Of a stretch of DNA of 64,000 bases, positions 56,901 through 64,000 are shown in pieces (position 1 is the first letter of the stretch; each line of letters begins with the position of its first letter). Both the position numbers and the translations under genes were made by a program. The notes under the pieces are model-generated. The model did no database searches, was not told where the DNA came from, and saw only the letters and a list, made by a program, of their open reading frames with translations. Origin of the DNA: Engraulis encrasicolus (taxonomy: Eukaryota; Chordata; Actinopteri; Clupeiformes; Engraulidae); the NCBI RefSeq assembly GCF_034702125.1, contig NC_085880.1, positions 14,196,475-14,260,474 of the forward strand, read 5' to 3'.

Positions 56901-59900
56901 TCTGCTGCAGACAAGGCGGAAGTCCAGGAGGAGGCGGAGGGGGCTTGCGTGGAACGGAAGAGGCAGATGTGGAGGACCGATGGTCCCCAGACTGACCAGA
57001 CACAGATGTGGATGCAGGTGCAGCAGAGCTTTGACTGTAGGTATCAGGCTCTTTGTAGGGCCGCTCCTCCGGGTATGGACGCGTCTGGCCTGAACGAGGG
57101 GGATAGCTTGAGGCGGCAGCACCTGGGTAGGCGGTGTCATAGTAGTACTGCGAAGATGATTCATCGGGTTTTTTAGTCTTGAGAAAAAAAGGCAAAAAAG
57201 AACATTTTTTTAACCAATGTTACAATAAAGGCACTGACAAAAATGCCATATCTACTGTAGTGTAGCCAAATTAGTTATTAAATTGTTGTGTTCTCACCTG
57301 AGGTGGAGAGGAAGCCACAGGGATCGGGTCTTTGGTTTTCTTCAGAATGGACTTAATCGGTTTGGCCGGCTGCTGACGTCTCGCATTCTGGGGCAGCCAG
57401 TCCAAAGTCTCCTCCTCGTCTGAGGCTAGTGGCTCCGATCCCCAGCCGCGCCGCTCCTTGGGCTCCCTGGGCTCCCTGGGTGGAGGAGGTGCCTTCGGCT
57501 TCTCATCCCCGTCATCTACGCCGATCAAGGCCTTCCTCCGAGCAATCAGCGCATCCAGTTCCTCAAGCTCTCGCTGCTTCTTCATCAGCTCGTCCTCCAC
57601 CACGGTGGAACTGGAGCTGGGGTGCCCGTACTCAACAACGTACGGCTTCTTGGGGTGTCCGTAGTCCACAACGTAAGGCTGCTTGGGGTGCCCGTAGTCG
57701 ATGATGACGGGCTTGGGAGGCCCCTCGCGGGCATAGGGGCCAGGTGGGCCGTATGGGTCGGGGCCAGGCGGGCCGTATGGGTCGTGGCCAGGTGGGCCAT
57801 ATGGGTCGTGGCCAGGAGGGCCGTATCGGTCGGGGCCGTAAGGCGGCTCTCTGTAGTAAGGAGGGTATGGATGGGGAGGGCCCTCTCTGCTCCTACCGTC
57901 GTGCCAGTACCTCATGTCGGGGCGCATGGGATCACCATAGCCGCGATCATAATAGCCACCTCTGTCTCGGTCTCTGTCCCTATCTCGATCTCCGTCTTTG
58001 TCTCTGTCTCGGTCTCTGTCCCTATCTCTGTCACGATCCCTGTCTCTGTCGCGATCTCTGTCTCTGTCGCGATCTCGGTCCCTGTCGCGATCTCGTTCCC
58101 TGTCGCGATCCCTGTGCCGGTCTCGACTCCTCTCCCTGCTGCGTCGCCGGTAGGAACGCTCTCTGCTACGGCTGCGGCTTCTCCTGCTTGAGCCCTCCTT
58201 ACTCCTCCTATCCTCTCTCTTCACCCCAGCCGTGGGGCCCTTGCCTGACACATCATACTTCTTCTCGCTTTTGACATCCTTTGAAAGGCTGGTAGATCGG
58301 CGGCGGGAACGACTGCGACTGCGACTGCGGCTACGGTTACGACTCCGACTCCTGCTGCGGCTGGACCGGTCACGACTCCTGGAGCGCTTGCTCTCTTCAG
58401 ATTCCTTCTTGATCAACTCCTTCCTCAGCATCCCCATTTTGGTGCTCACAGGATTGGGCTTGGCTCGCACTGGCAACACGTCACTGCTGTAAGGGAGGGG
58501 ACACACAAGAAAGTTGGCAAGTGTCTTCATCAGTGTTAGCCCTTTTTTTTTGGCAGATTTGCTTTGTTTTCCATTTTAAAACAAGACCTTTAAAAGGAGC
58601 AGTGTATGATGTTGGCCAGAGTAGGTTTTGCAACTATGCTGCTCATTGACACTTTTCATGAATATTTACTAAATAATGAACTAATACATAGTTATATATA
58701 ATAGTACAGTAAGTTGTCCAGCTAAAATGGTCTATTTCTGGAAATTTAAAATGGCGGACAAATGGAGGGGATCCCCCTTTTCATGCAAGGAAAGTACAAT
58801 TTTCCCAGTCATAATGAAGACTTCAAATTTGGTGGTGGTGGTAAGTATTTTTGAATGGGTAGCATGAATTCTGGAAATAAACTACAAAAAATATCACACA
58901 GTGCACCTCTACCTGGTAATAAAGTCACAATAGTTGGCAGTAAAATGTAAACAGGAAATACAAAAAAAGGACTCATATAGTTTTATTGTGTGCTTTTTAA
59001 CCATCTCTGCAGGGTAGCCCAAGGATTTTTAAATCTAAATTAAAATATTTAAACGCTGTTGCTGCTTTCATTTAATTACATTTTTTTAAGCTTATTTCAC
59101 AGTGGAGAGACCTACCTTCTTAAACTAAAATATCTGTAAAGGCCACATGGTCTACTCACGTGTTTGGCTCCTCGTCAGGATCAGGCTTGATGTCCTCAGG
59201 CAGCTTCCCCAGGTCTTTGGCCTCAGTTGTGATTTTGATCGCCATCTTTTTCTGCACTCACATTAACGAGAGGAAACAAATCAAAATGCAGACAAATAAG
59301 TGGACATTTACCTGAGACTTATCTGAGGAAAATTCTAAATCTATATTATAAATCAATACACACCTGTAAAATTAAGATTTCCCATTTACCCATCATAGCC
59401 TTATTGGATTGCTGTATACTGTTGTTGTATACTGAATATCCTACCTCTCTATGCTACGGGACCACTTCACAACAATAGCACATGCATTATAATGTAATAA
59501 TGTAATAGTGTATTAAGTATGTCAGGACATGAAATATCTAGGCAATGATATTTAAGCCCTCAGTCATTAATAAGGACTCACTATTGAGCAAATGTGGTAC
59601 ATCAAAAGTCAATTAATAGTGTTAATTGTGAGTGTTAATTAATCAGGTATTATCACTGCAGGTTAAAATCTTGTAAACTTTATTATGTAAGGTCCATACA
59701 GCTCCTTTGCATCTGTGGGCTCTTCCAAACTATACATCTTACTGTACTTGAATAGTGAAAATAAAGAACTTCTACTGCTACTGATATAGATCTTTTACCT
59801 TTAATTTACTTTTCGCCACCAGGGGCTCTACTTTGGGAGGTGTGAGGACTGCCTTGTCCACAAACTTCTTCACCCGGATGGCCTTGTTGCCCATCGCTCC

Positions 59901-62900
59901 GATTTTCTAAATGGAAGAAGACAGACACAATTAAACTCATTTTAGCCTAAGCCCTTTTTGGGAAAAGGTGCCTTCTCCTACCTAAATATCTCAGTCTCCG
60001 AAGCACATAAAAACAGCAAATAAGTTGCATTTAAAAGCTAGAACCTTCATTTTGTACTAGAATGTGTTTTTTTCTGCTCTAACTTACCCATATGTTTTAA
60101 TAAAACAGCTCAAATCTCAAGAACCTGAATGCAGCGTATATGTCGCTCCAGGACACAATGGGTTAAAAGACTGCATTGTCATTACAGACACATATAGGTA
60201 TAATCCAACCAGGGCTTTGAACCGGTTCAAGGAACGAAAACGAAAACCAGGAACTTTTTGTATTTTACAGGGAACAGAAACGAAACCGGAAACGTTATTA
60301 TTTTTTATGTTCTGGAACGGAAACACTTATTTAAAAATAATGGTAACCGGTTAATACCGGTTAATACCGTTCCTCAAACTAAAAGAAAAGTAATTATTTT
60401 CCTGTGCACGTTACCCATGACGGCTGAGGTTCACATCCTGTGTGACATCAGACATTCTCTGACTGAATGGAGAGAGAGCTGTGGATTACAAAGTCTCCAC
60501 TCCACATCTTAAATAAGAGAAACCACTGTCATACAAAAGGGCAGAGTTTCCATTGCATCATTGTAAGATATTGCAGAGAAGCACGTGTAAAGCGCACCGA
60601 GAATGTTCGACGTTATTGGGCATCCATGGCCGCTTCAAATATGCAAACTCACAATGTCCATCATAGCGCTCCCCGTGACCCAAGTCAGCGTGGAGTGCGC
60701 ATTTTCATCATTGAGGTTTATTCTCCGCTTAGGTCGTCCCTGAATGACAAAATTCTGGAGGATATTCTTTTCTTGTTTGGAAGTAGGCTGACTCATTTGC
60801 ACTTCCGTCTTATTTGGTTAATTAACGTCAGTTAGGCCTAGGGAGTAATCAGCTGACAGGAACGAAATTAACCGTTCCGGGAACAATATTTTTTTGTTCT
60901 AACCGGTTCGGGAACGTCAATTTATTGGTGGAACTCATAACCGTAAACGTTATAATTCTGTTTCTGTTCGGAACGAAACGTTTGGAAAAAAATAACGGTT
61001 CAAAGCCCTGAATCCAACACACACTTAGCCTAGTAGATCTTTGAGAAAGGTGTAAAGTAGGGCATGATTGTATTTTTTTTGCATTTCTTGGTCATCTTTC
61101 TTGTCTTTGTTTTTATTTGGCTTGATGACTACTACTTATCATCCAGCAGTGTAGGTAACTCGAATGTGCTGATTATGGTTGTGGGGGAGAGGGGTGTATT
61201 GTTACTTGATGAAGTAATCTTAGTTTTATACTATAAAGTATGGGATATACAAAAAAAACGTAGAAGACAGAGATCAAGAAAGAGATGGGTGTAATCTACT
61301 TTTTGTACTATTTGAGACTTCAGTGATGCGCCGAAATAACCTGTTTCTCACGCGATGGTTGGAACATTGACAATCGCTTAGCTCTGGAAAGGCGTGGGCG
61401 TGTTCAAAACAGCTCAAACCTGATTGGAGTAGGGATGGCGAAAATGTAAAAATATCTTAACCGGTTACTGAGACTCATTAACCGGTGGTTAACCGGTTAA
61501 CCGGCAATCTTAAATGATATAACGTTTGCGTGCCTGATCAATTTTATTTTTCACATAAGCCTTTCTTCTTGCTGCTCAGACAGGGTCTGTCATGTCCAGC
61601 CAGTGTCGCCAGATGGAAAATGCTGAATTATCATACCAAAACCTCAAAATTATAGTTTTTGGGGGCTTTTTGGGAGGAAAGTATTATTATAATTATTATT
61701 ACCGGTTAACCGGTGGCAGAAAATTTAACCGGTTATCGTTGATCCTGTCGACTATCGGTTAACTGGTTACCGGTAAACATCCCTGATTGGAGAATTCACG
61801 TGGCTTTTTTTGAATCACTACTACTTCAACCACTGACTTGTATATACCCCGCCCTGTGATTCTGATTGGACCGACCATGAAATATTGGATGCCGTTCGGG
61901 CTCGTCTAAGATTTCCAGACCCTCGTACGAGCTCACGAAGTTTAACCAACATGCACGAAGCACGAAGGGTCTGCGTGAGCGCCAGGCTAGCGCCAAAAAG
62001 GGAGGGTGCAGTATTTGGGAAAATAATACATTAAAAAAACAGATGAAGAAAAAAAATAATACAAAAGCAAAGTTTTGCGTTTTCTGCTCCTACCTCATGG
62101 AACAAATTACAGAAGGACTTGAAATTAACAGAACTGATTCCATTGAGCCATTTTAAATTCAGGATGAGAACTCTGAGACTGAGTCCATCTTTTGTAATTG
62201 TTTTTTATTGATTTGATTTGTTACTGTTTAACTTTATTTGTAATTTTAATGCAAACGAATTTTTTATTTTGTAACTTGTGCGGTCACTTGGCCAGGACCC
62301 CTTGTAAAAGAGATTTTTTTTTTATCTCAATGGGTTCATTTTCCTGATGAAATAAAGGTCAAATAAAATAAATCAAGAAGAAGCAGTACCATTGTGCACG
62401 AATAAATACCTACCGGCATGATGGTGAACTCCACCTTGTCGTCCACCGCCAGTGGGTCATCGTCCACCACCTCTCGCAGGGAGAAGAGCACCTTGGGGTC
62501 CTCAGGGTACTTAATGTAGCCGTGAGTATCCCCCATCTCAATCACCACACCCTGGCAGACAAGACAAGGAGCAGCACACATTTATGAATGAATTCATTCT
62601 TTTACAGCAAGCACTTGGTAGACATTTTTCCTACTGGTATGGGACTCCAACCGGCAATCTTCCAATAATAATCCGTTTTTTGTTTTTTTCAATGCATTTT
62701 TTTCTGATTTCCTTTCATTCAATTCTTTTCCAACTGTTCGAGCTACATGTATGCATGTATTGTGCTTAAAAAAACTGCTACCCATGGCCATGACCATTAT
62801 CTATCTTATCTACAAATAAATGTAAGTCTAACAATTTCAATACTCTCAGGCATAAATGCACAAGTCTGCACAATGTAAATGGCTATACGTTATTCTTTCA

Positions 62901-63060
62901 AATTCAACACACCACTGATGTGTGTGATGTACACTACAAGTCAAGCCAGAAGTTAACATAGACTTAATAACAAAACATACAGTCTTCTCTGTATGTGTGT
63001 GTGTGTGAGGTGAGGTAAGTGAGTGTGCATGTGTGTGAGTGAGTGCATGTTTCGTTTTGC

Positions 63061-63137
<77 letters not shown>

Positions 63138-63547
63138 GAGAGAGAGAGAGAGAAAGAGAATGTGTGTGTGTGTGCCTGTGTGTATGAGACATATGGTTTT
63201 GCATTGCTCTATGTGTGTGTGCGTGCGTGTGCGTGTGCGTGTGTCTGTCCAACTGTGTGCATGAGACGTACGGTTTTGCGCTGCTCGGTGATGATGCGCA
63301 GTGGGCCGGTGCGGAAGATGACGTTGACGGCCCTCTCCATGCGCGTCTTGGTGTTGTAGGCGATGTGCAGGTGCACCTTGTCGCCCACCAGCATGGTGGC
63401 CTTGGTCATCACGTCCAGCATGCGGAACGGCAGCTTCTTGGTCTCGCCCTCGACCGTGGCCTTCACCGTGCCCAGGTCCAGAACCTGCAATGAGGCCACA
63501 TTGACAATCATGGATTAGAAATGAGGAAAGATTCATCCAGGCGCTGG

Positions 63548-63608
<61 letters not shown>

Positions 63609-63950
63609 GGTGTGTCTGGTGTATCTATTCTGTGTGCGTGTCTTAGACTTAAAGTGTACCTCCGGGATTTTGGACACCAGACCTCATTTCCGAGTCAGCC
63701 AGTGTGTAAACAATGTGTCCAGAACGTTTTTTTCACATTCCATGCAGTCCTTGTGAATTCTCATATCCATGTTGCTAAGCTAGCGCAAGTGAACGGATAT
63801 GGTAGTAACCTGCCCCCAAAAATAGTCTTATCCCGTTTAAACAACATTCAAAACAAAACCGTTATTATACCATACTGCAAGTGTAAATGTTTGTCTTAGT
63901 AGAATGAAGTTTGAAATTAAACCAACCTTGCACTGCGTGGATTTTGCCAT
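44347..63950 (-). CDS. Gene B: CSDE1-like cold-shock pair - RS/RD - ZNF318-like box - SGNH domain
   Basis: Nine exons on the minus strand: 63950-63927, 63484-63272, 62551-62414, 59906-59799, 59251-59160, 58486-57298, 57177-55270, 50059-49966, 44978-44347. All GT-AG and in phase, about 1,465 residues, ATG to TGA. N-terminal cold-shock-type folds imply RNA binding; RS/RD repeats imply a nuclear, splicing-linked or condensate-forming protein; the C-terminal SGNH domain keeps Ser, Asn and His but has Asn instead of the catalytic Asp. Gene A is its tail-to-tail paralogue. Extra small exons in the two 5 kb introns cannot be excluded. Function is inferred only; I do not recognise a named orthologue. 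Confidence 0.85.
46246..46324. repeat. Perfect 38-bp-arm palindrome
   Basis: 46246-46283 and 46287-46324 are exact inverted copies with a 3-base spacer (AAT). No mismatch seen. Confidence 0.95.
46336..46404. repeat. Perfect 32-bp-arm palindrome
   Basis: 46336-46367 and 46373-46404 are exact inverted copies with a 5-base spacer (CATTT). It starts 12 bases after the previous palindrome. Confidence 0.95.
47417..47816. mobile_element. hAT-type GATGCACCGGATCC element, copy 2, with target duplication
   Basis: Ends TAGGGATGCACCGG / TTGTGCATCTCTA with a perfect 8-bp duplication CAAATAAT (47409-47416, 47817-47824). Colinear with 21566-21981, including the CACACGTGGGCCCTTTTTAT block. Confidence 0.92.
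49599..49890. mobile_element. Degenerate hAT-like element
   Basis: CGATACAATACG, TCACGATACAAGGG and CGATATATAAC near the left, and TCATGATATGAAGAACACGATATG at the right, resemble the CGATA-rich ends of hAT MITEs. Exact ends not found. Confidence 0.3.
49966..50059 (-). CDS. Gene B exon 8
   Basis: 94 bases, phase 0 in and 1 out: LDEFTLRMHEKERKVQVAAK, NAKRTGKPEPA. Acceptor cccccag, donor CAG|gtaagg. A charged helix before the SGNH domain. Confidence 0.8.
50176..52146. mobile_element. 2 kb TIR element, CAGGGTTCCC family
   Basis: Ends CAGGGTTCCCCCAGGATT / ACCCGCGGGAACCCTG followed by AATTCAATGC and TTTTTAA-type sequence, as in fish repeats with this end. Inside, a block of about 50 bases (TGACGTTCTGTGCGTCATCTTCATTATGAAAA type) occurs at about 51716 and 51947. 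Lies in intron 7 of gene B, 117 bases from exon 8. No transposase seen. Confidence 0.6.
52250..52615. mobile_element. hAT-type element
   Basis: Ends CAGGGGTGGGCGATATGG / ATATCGCGCACTCTA; flanks CTTAGGAG and GCTAGGAG agree in 6 of 8 bases. Confidence 0.7.
52624..53874. other. Intron 7 of gene B
   Basis: AT-rich, no exon, domain or clear repeat recognised. Confidence 0.4.
53875..55116. mobile_element. 1.2 kb member of the GGGTCATTTCACGTGAAATC fold-back family
   Basis: The first about 210 bases match the left arm of 17897-20228 (CACGTGAAATCAG, GACACTATACA, TGAAAGCTCTTTT) and the last about 150 bases match the right arm (CTTAATAT...AAAAAGGCACA...TGAAATGACCC). The middle is different and holds no ORF of note. 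Confidence 0.75.
55270..57177 (-). CDS. Gene B exon 7: ZNF318-like box and low-complexity region
   Basis: 636 residues, phase 0 at both ends. Tyr/Pro/Ser-rich start; a helix QALLSQLQASGARSDKVSQM and LLNKGVDVSQLTTLIKESMG; then YDPFKEDDD and LLPHERAMKDGSGFSRIL (about 56697-56570), nearly the same as LLPHERASQDGSGFSRIL of ZNF318; a KEKEKKREREKEREKEK run and D/E run (56560-56450); VQNLLKAIGLNLHSSDVTQL (56281-56200), which also has a ZNF318 counterpart (LLKTIGLDI). A Tyr/Ser/Ala-rich region and Thr runs (55610-55555) follow, then an acidic end before the donor AAG|gtaact. Confidence 0.85.
57298..58486 (-). CDS. Gene B exon 6: RS/RD region, PY repeats, helical segment
   Basis: 397 residues. In order: ELIKKESEES; RS repeats (about 58410-58290); a second RSRSRER stretch; an RD repeat of about 45 residues (58125-57960); GGYYDRGYGDP; four GPPGHDPY-type repeats (57850-57720); three GHPKQPYVVDY-type repeats (57720-57600); the helix EDELMKKQRELEELDALIAR followed by RKALIG; a Pro/Glu/Arg linker; DWLPQNARRQQ; and KSILKKTKDPIP. 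Arg-Asp repeats are coded by mixed codons, so selection rather than slippage maintains them. Donor CAG|gtgaga, phase 0. Confidence 0.85.
58590..58925. mobile_element. Short TIR element, copy 3
   Basis: CCCTTTTCATGCAAGG, GGTGGTGGTAAGTATTT, CATGAATTCTGGAAATAAAC and CACAGTGCACCTCT match the elements at 33700-34004 and 41543-41852. In intron 5 of gene B. Confidence 0.6.
59160..59251 (-). CDS. Gene B exon 5
   Basis: 92 bases, phase 0 in and 2 out: KKMAIKITTEAKDLGKLPED then acidic residues DPDEEPNT. The linker between the cold-shock pair and the RS region. Confidence 0.8.
59252..59798 (-). other. Intron 4 of gene B
   Basis: 547 bases, AT-rich, nothing recognised. Confidence 0.5.
59799..59906 (-). 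CDS. Gene B exon 4: end of cold-shock pair and basic linker
   Basis: 36 residues, phase 0. GNKAIRVKKF matches the closing strand of the CSDE1 unit (NHAIRIKKL). Then PPKVEPLVAKSKLK. Confidence 0.8.
60210..61010. mobile_element. hAT element with target duplication and transposase remnant
   Basis: Ends CAGGGCTTTGAACCGGTTC / AACGGTTCAAAGCCCTG with a perfect 8-bp duplication AATCCAAC (60202-60209, 61011-61018). 801 bases, in intron 3 of gene B, containing a transposase end. Confidence 0.95.
60666..60785 (+). pseudogene. hAT transposase C-terminal dimerisation region, remnant
   Basis: ALPVTQVSVECAFSSLRFIL, then a stop and frameshift, then SSLNDKILEDILF in another frame. This is the LPVTxxSVERxFS...LSDxR pattern closing hAT transposases (hATC). 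Confidence 0.8.
61430..61784. mobile_element. hAT-type element with perfect target duplication
   Basis: Ends TAGGGATG / CATCCCT with duplication GATTGGAG (61422-61429, 61785-61792). The interior has many AACCGGTTA blocks. 355 bases. Confidence 0.85.
62150..62372 (+). mobile_element. LINE 3' end
   Basis: CACTTGGCCAGGACCCCTTG, AAAAGAGAT...ATCTCAATGGG and a TGAAATAAAGGTCAAATAAA tail are the known 3' end of fish LINEs (hairpin plus AAATAAAGG repeats). The 5' part is cut off. L1- versus L2-type not decided. Confidence 0.65.
62414..62551 (-). CDS. Gene B exon 3: cold-shock domain
   Basis: 46 residues in phase 0: GVVIEMGDTHGYIKY, VLFSLREV, LAVDDKVEFTIMP. Corresponds to a canonical cold-shock unit of CSDE1 (GVIAAMRDGFGFIK, MFFHFSEI, ADEVEFTVVP). 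The RNP1-like GYIKY keeps one aromatic residue, and RNP2 FFHFS is changed to LFSLR, so nucleic-acid binding may be altered. Confidence 0.85.
62997..63260 (+). repeat. (TG)n / (GA)n compound microsatellite
   Basis: Pure TG at 63063-63132, GA-rich at 63133-63160, degenerate TG either side. It lies in intron 2 of gene B and ends 11 bases before exon 2. Confidence 0.95.
63272..63484 (-). CDS. Gene B exon 2: non-canonical cold-shock fold
   Basis: 71 residues, phase 0 at both ends. LDLGTVKATVEGETKKLPFR, then ATMLVGDKVHLHI and RMERAVNVIF. The last part matches the human CSDE1 segment LLEGDHVRFNI...DKLERATNI, one of its non-canonical cold-shock units. RNA-binding aromatic residues are absent, as in other such units. 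Donor ACC|gtacgt, just before a large GT-rich microsatellite area. Confidence 0.8.
63552..63606 (+). repeat. (TG)n microsatellite in intron 1 of gene B
   Basis: 27 TG units; the rest of intron 1 (63607-63926) has a partial MITE-like start TTAAAGTGTACCTCCGGGAT and no exon. Confidence 0.95.
63927..63950 (-). CDS. Gene B exon 1 (start codon)
   Basis: ATGGCAAAATCC..., MAKSTQCK, donor AAG|gttggt, phase 0. The 50 bases to the window edge are 5' untranslated (GAAGAGAGCAAAG...). The start is chosen because the next exon is in phase and begins a cold-shock strand. Confidence 0.75.
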
Positions 63951-64000
63951 GTTGAGAGACTATTTTCTCGGGGTCGGCGGAATTTTACTTTGCTCTCTTC

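Noticed and set aside
57622..58274. Long plus-strand frames (Val/Ser/Pro- and Leu/Cys-rich) opposite the RS/RD exon
   Set aside because: They are antisense shadows of the repeated Arg-Asp codons of gene B exon 6; no splice sites or domains of their own.
1..64000. CRISPR array, prophage or endogenous retrovirus
   Set aside because: No regularly spaced repeats with unique spacers; no paired direct LTRs with gag-pro-pol-env. The only RT-bearing element is of DIRS type.

Overview
The window is animal nuclear DNA and looks like a teleost fish: about 40% GC, small exons with GT-AG splice sites and matching phases, long (CA)n/(GT)n runs, a DIRS-type tyrosine-recombinase retrotransposon, many hAT and Tc1/mariner non-autonomous elements, Penelope-like hammerhead motifs, and a fish-type LINE tail with TGAAATAAAGG. 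The species cannot be named from sequence alone. There are no bacterial-style operons, CRISPR arrays or rRNA/tRNA genes.

The non-repeat content is one small family of large modular proteins ending in SGNH (GDSL-like) hydrolase folds. Three units lie on the plus strand: gene C (only its last two exons, 149-2084, the rest lies left of the window), a broken copy of its last exon (about 9115-10081), and gene A (about 12534-36029, 12 exons as modelled, about 2,090 residues). Gene B faces them on the minus strand (63950 to 44347, nine exons, start codon to stop, about 1,465 residues). A and B are convergent, with about 8.3 kb between their stop codons.

Gene B reads, in order: a pair of cold-shock-type domains close to a CSDE1/UNR pair; a basic linker; a long RS/RD-rich low-complexity region; a short helical LEELDALIARRKALI segment; a YDPF...DGSGFSRIL box like one in ZNF318; a small leucine helix box; and a C-terminal SGNH domain that keeps GHS and GGND. 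Gene A shares the same middle (K-rich/RS, helical segments, YDPF boxes) but as modelled has no cold-shock pair. It starts instead with about 58-residue acidic repeats and ends in three SGNH domains, all of which have lost the catalytic Ser, Asn and His. Gene C repeats the last two of these. Intron phases at the SGNH boundaries are identical in A, B and C, so the family spread by exon and segment duplication. The SGNH fold resembles the one carried by Ngaro/DIRS-group retrotransposons, which raises a retrotransposon-host exchange.

The rest is mobile DNA. 2.8-3.8 kb: palindrome with hammerhead-like motifs. 3.84-9.0 kb: DIRS element on the minus strand with inverted ends and an internal complementary region. 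9.2-9.9 kb: TIR element splitting the SGNH pseudogene. 13-22.8 kb (first long intron of gene A): hAT elements, a solo DIRS end, a THAP fragment, a 2.3 kb palindrome, a mariner-type element with a nested hAT, and a hAT ending 40 bp before exon 3. 27.8-29.2 kb: TA-flanked palindrome. 32.2-33.7 kb: hAT-like element. 36-44 kb: intergenic with several small elements. 44.3-64 kb: gene B with a 1.7 kb mariner-type palindrome, two perfect hairpins, several hAT elements with 8-bp target duplications, and one hAT that still holds a transposase C-terminal remnant. Five long palindromes lie in the window, four of them inside introns, so their pre-mRNAs could form long hairpins.
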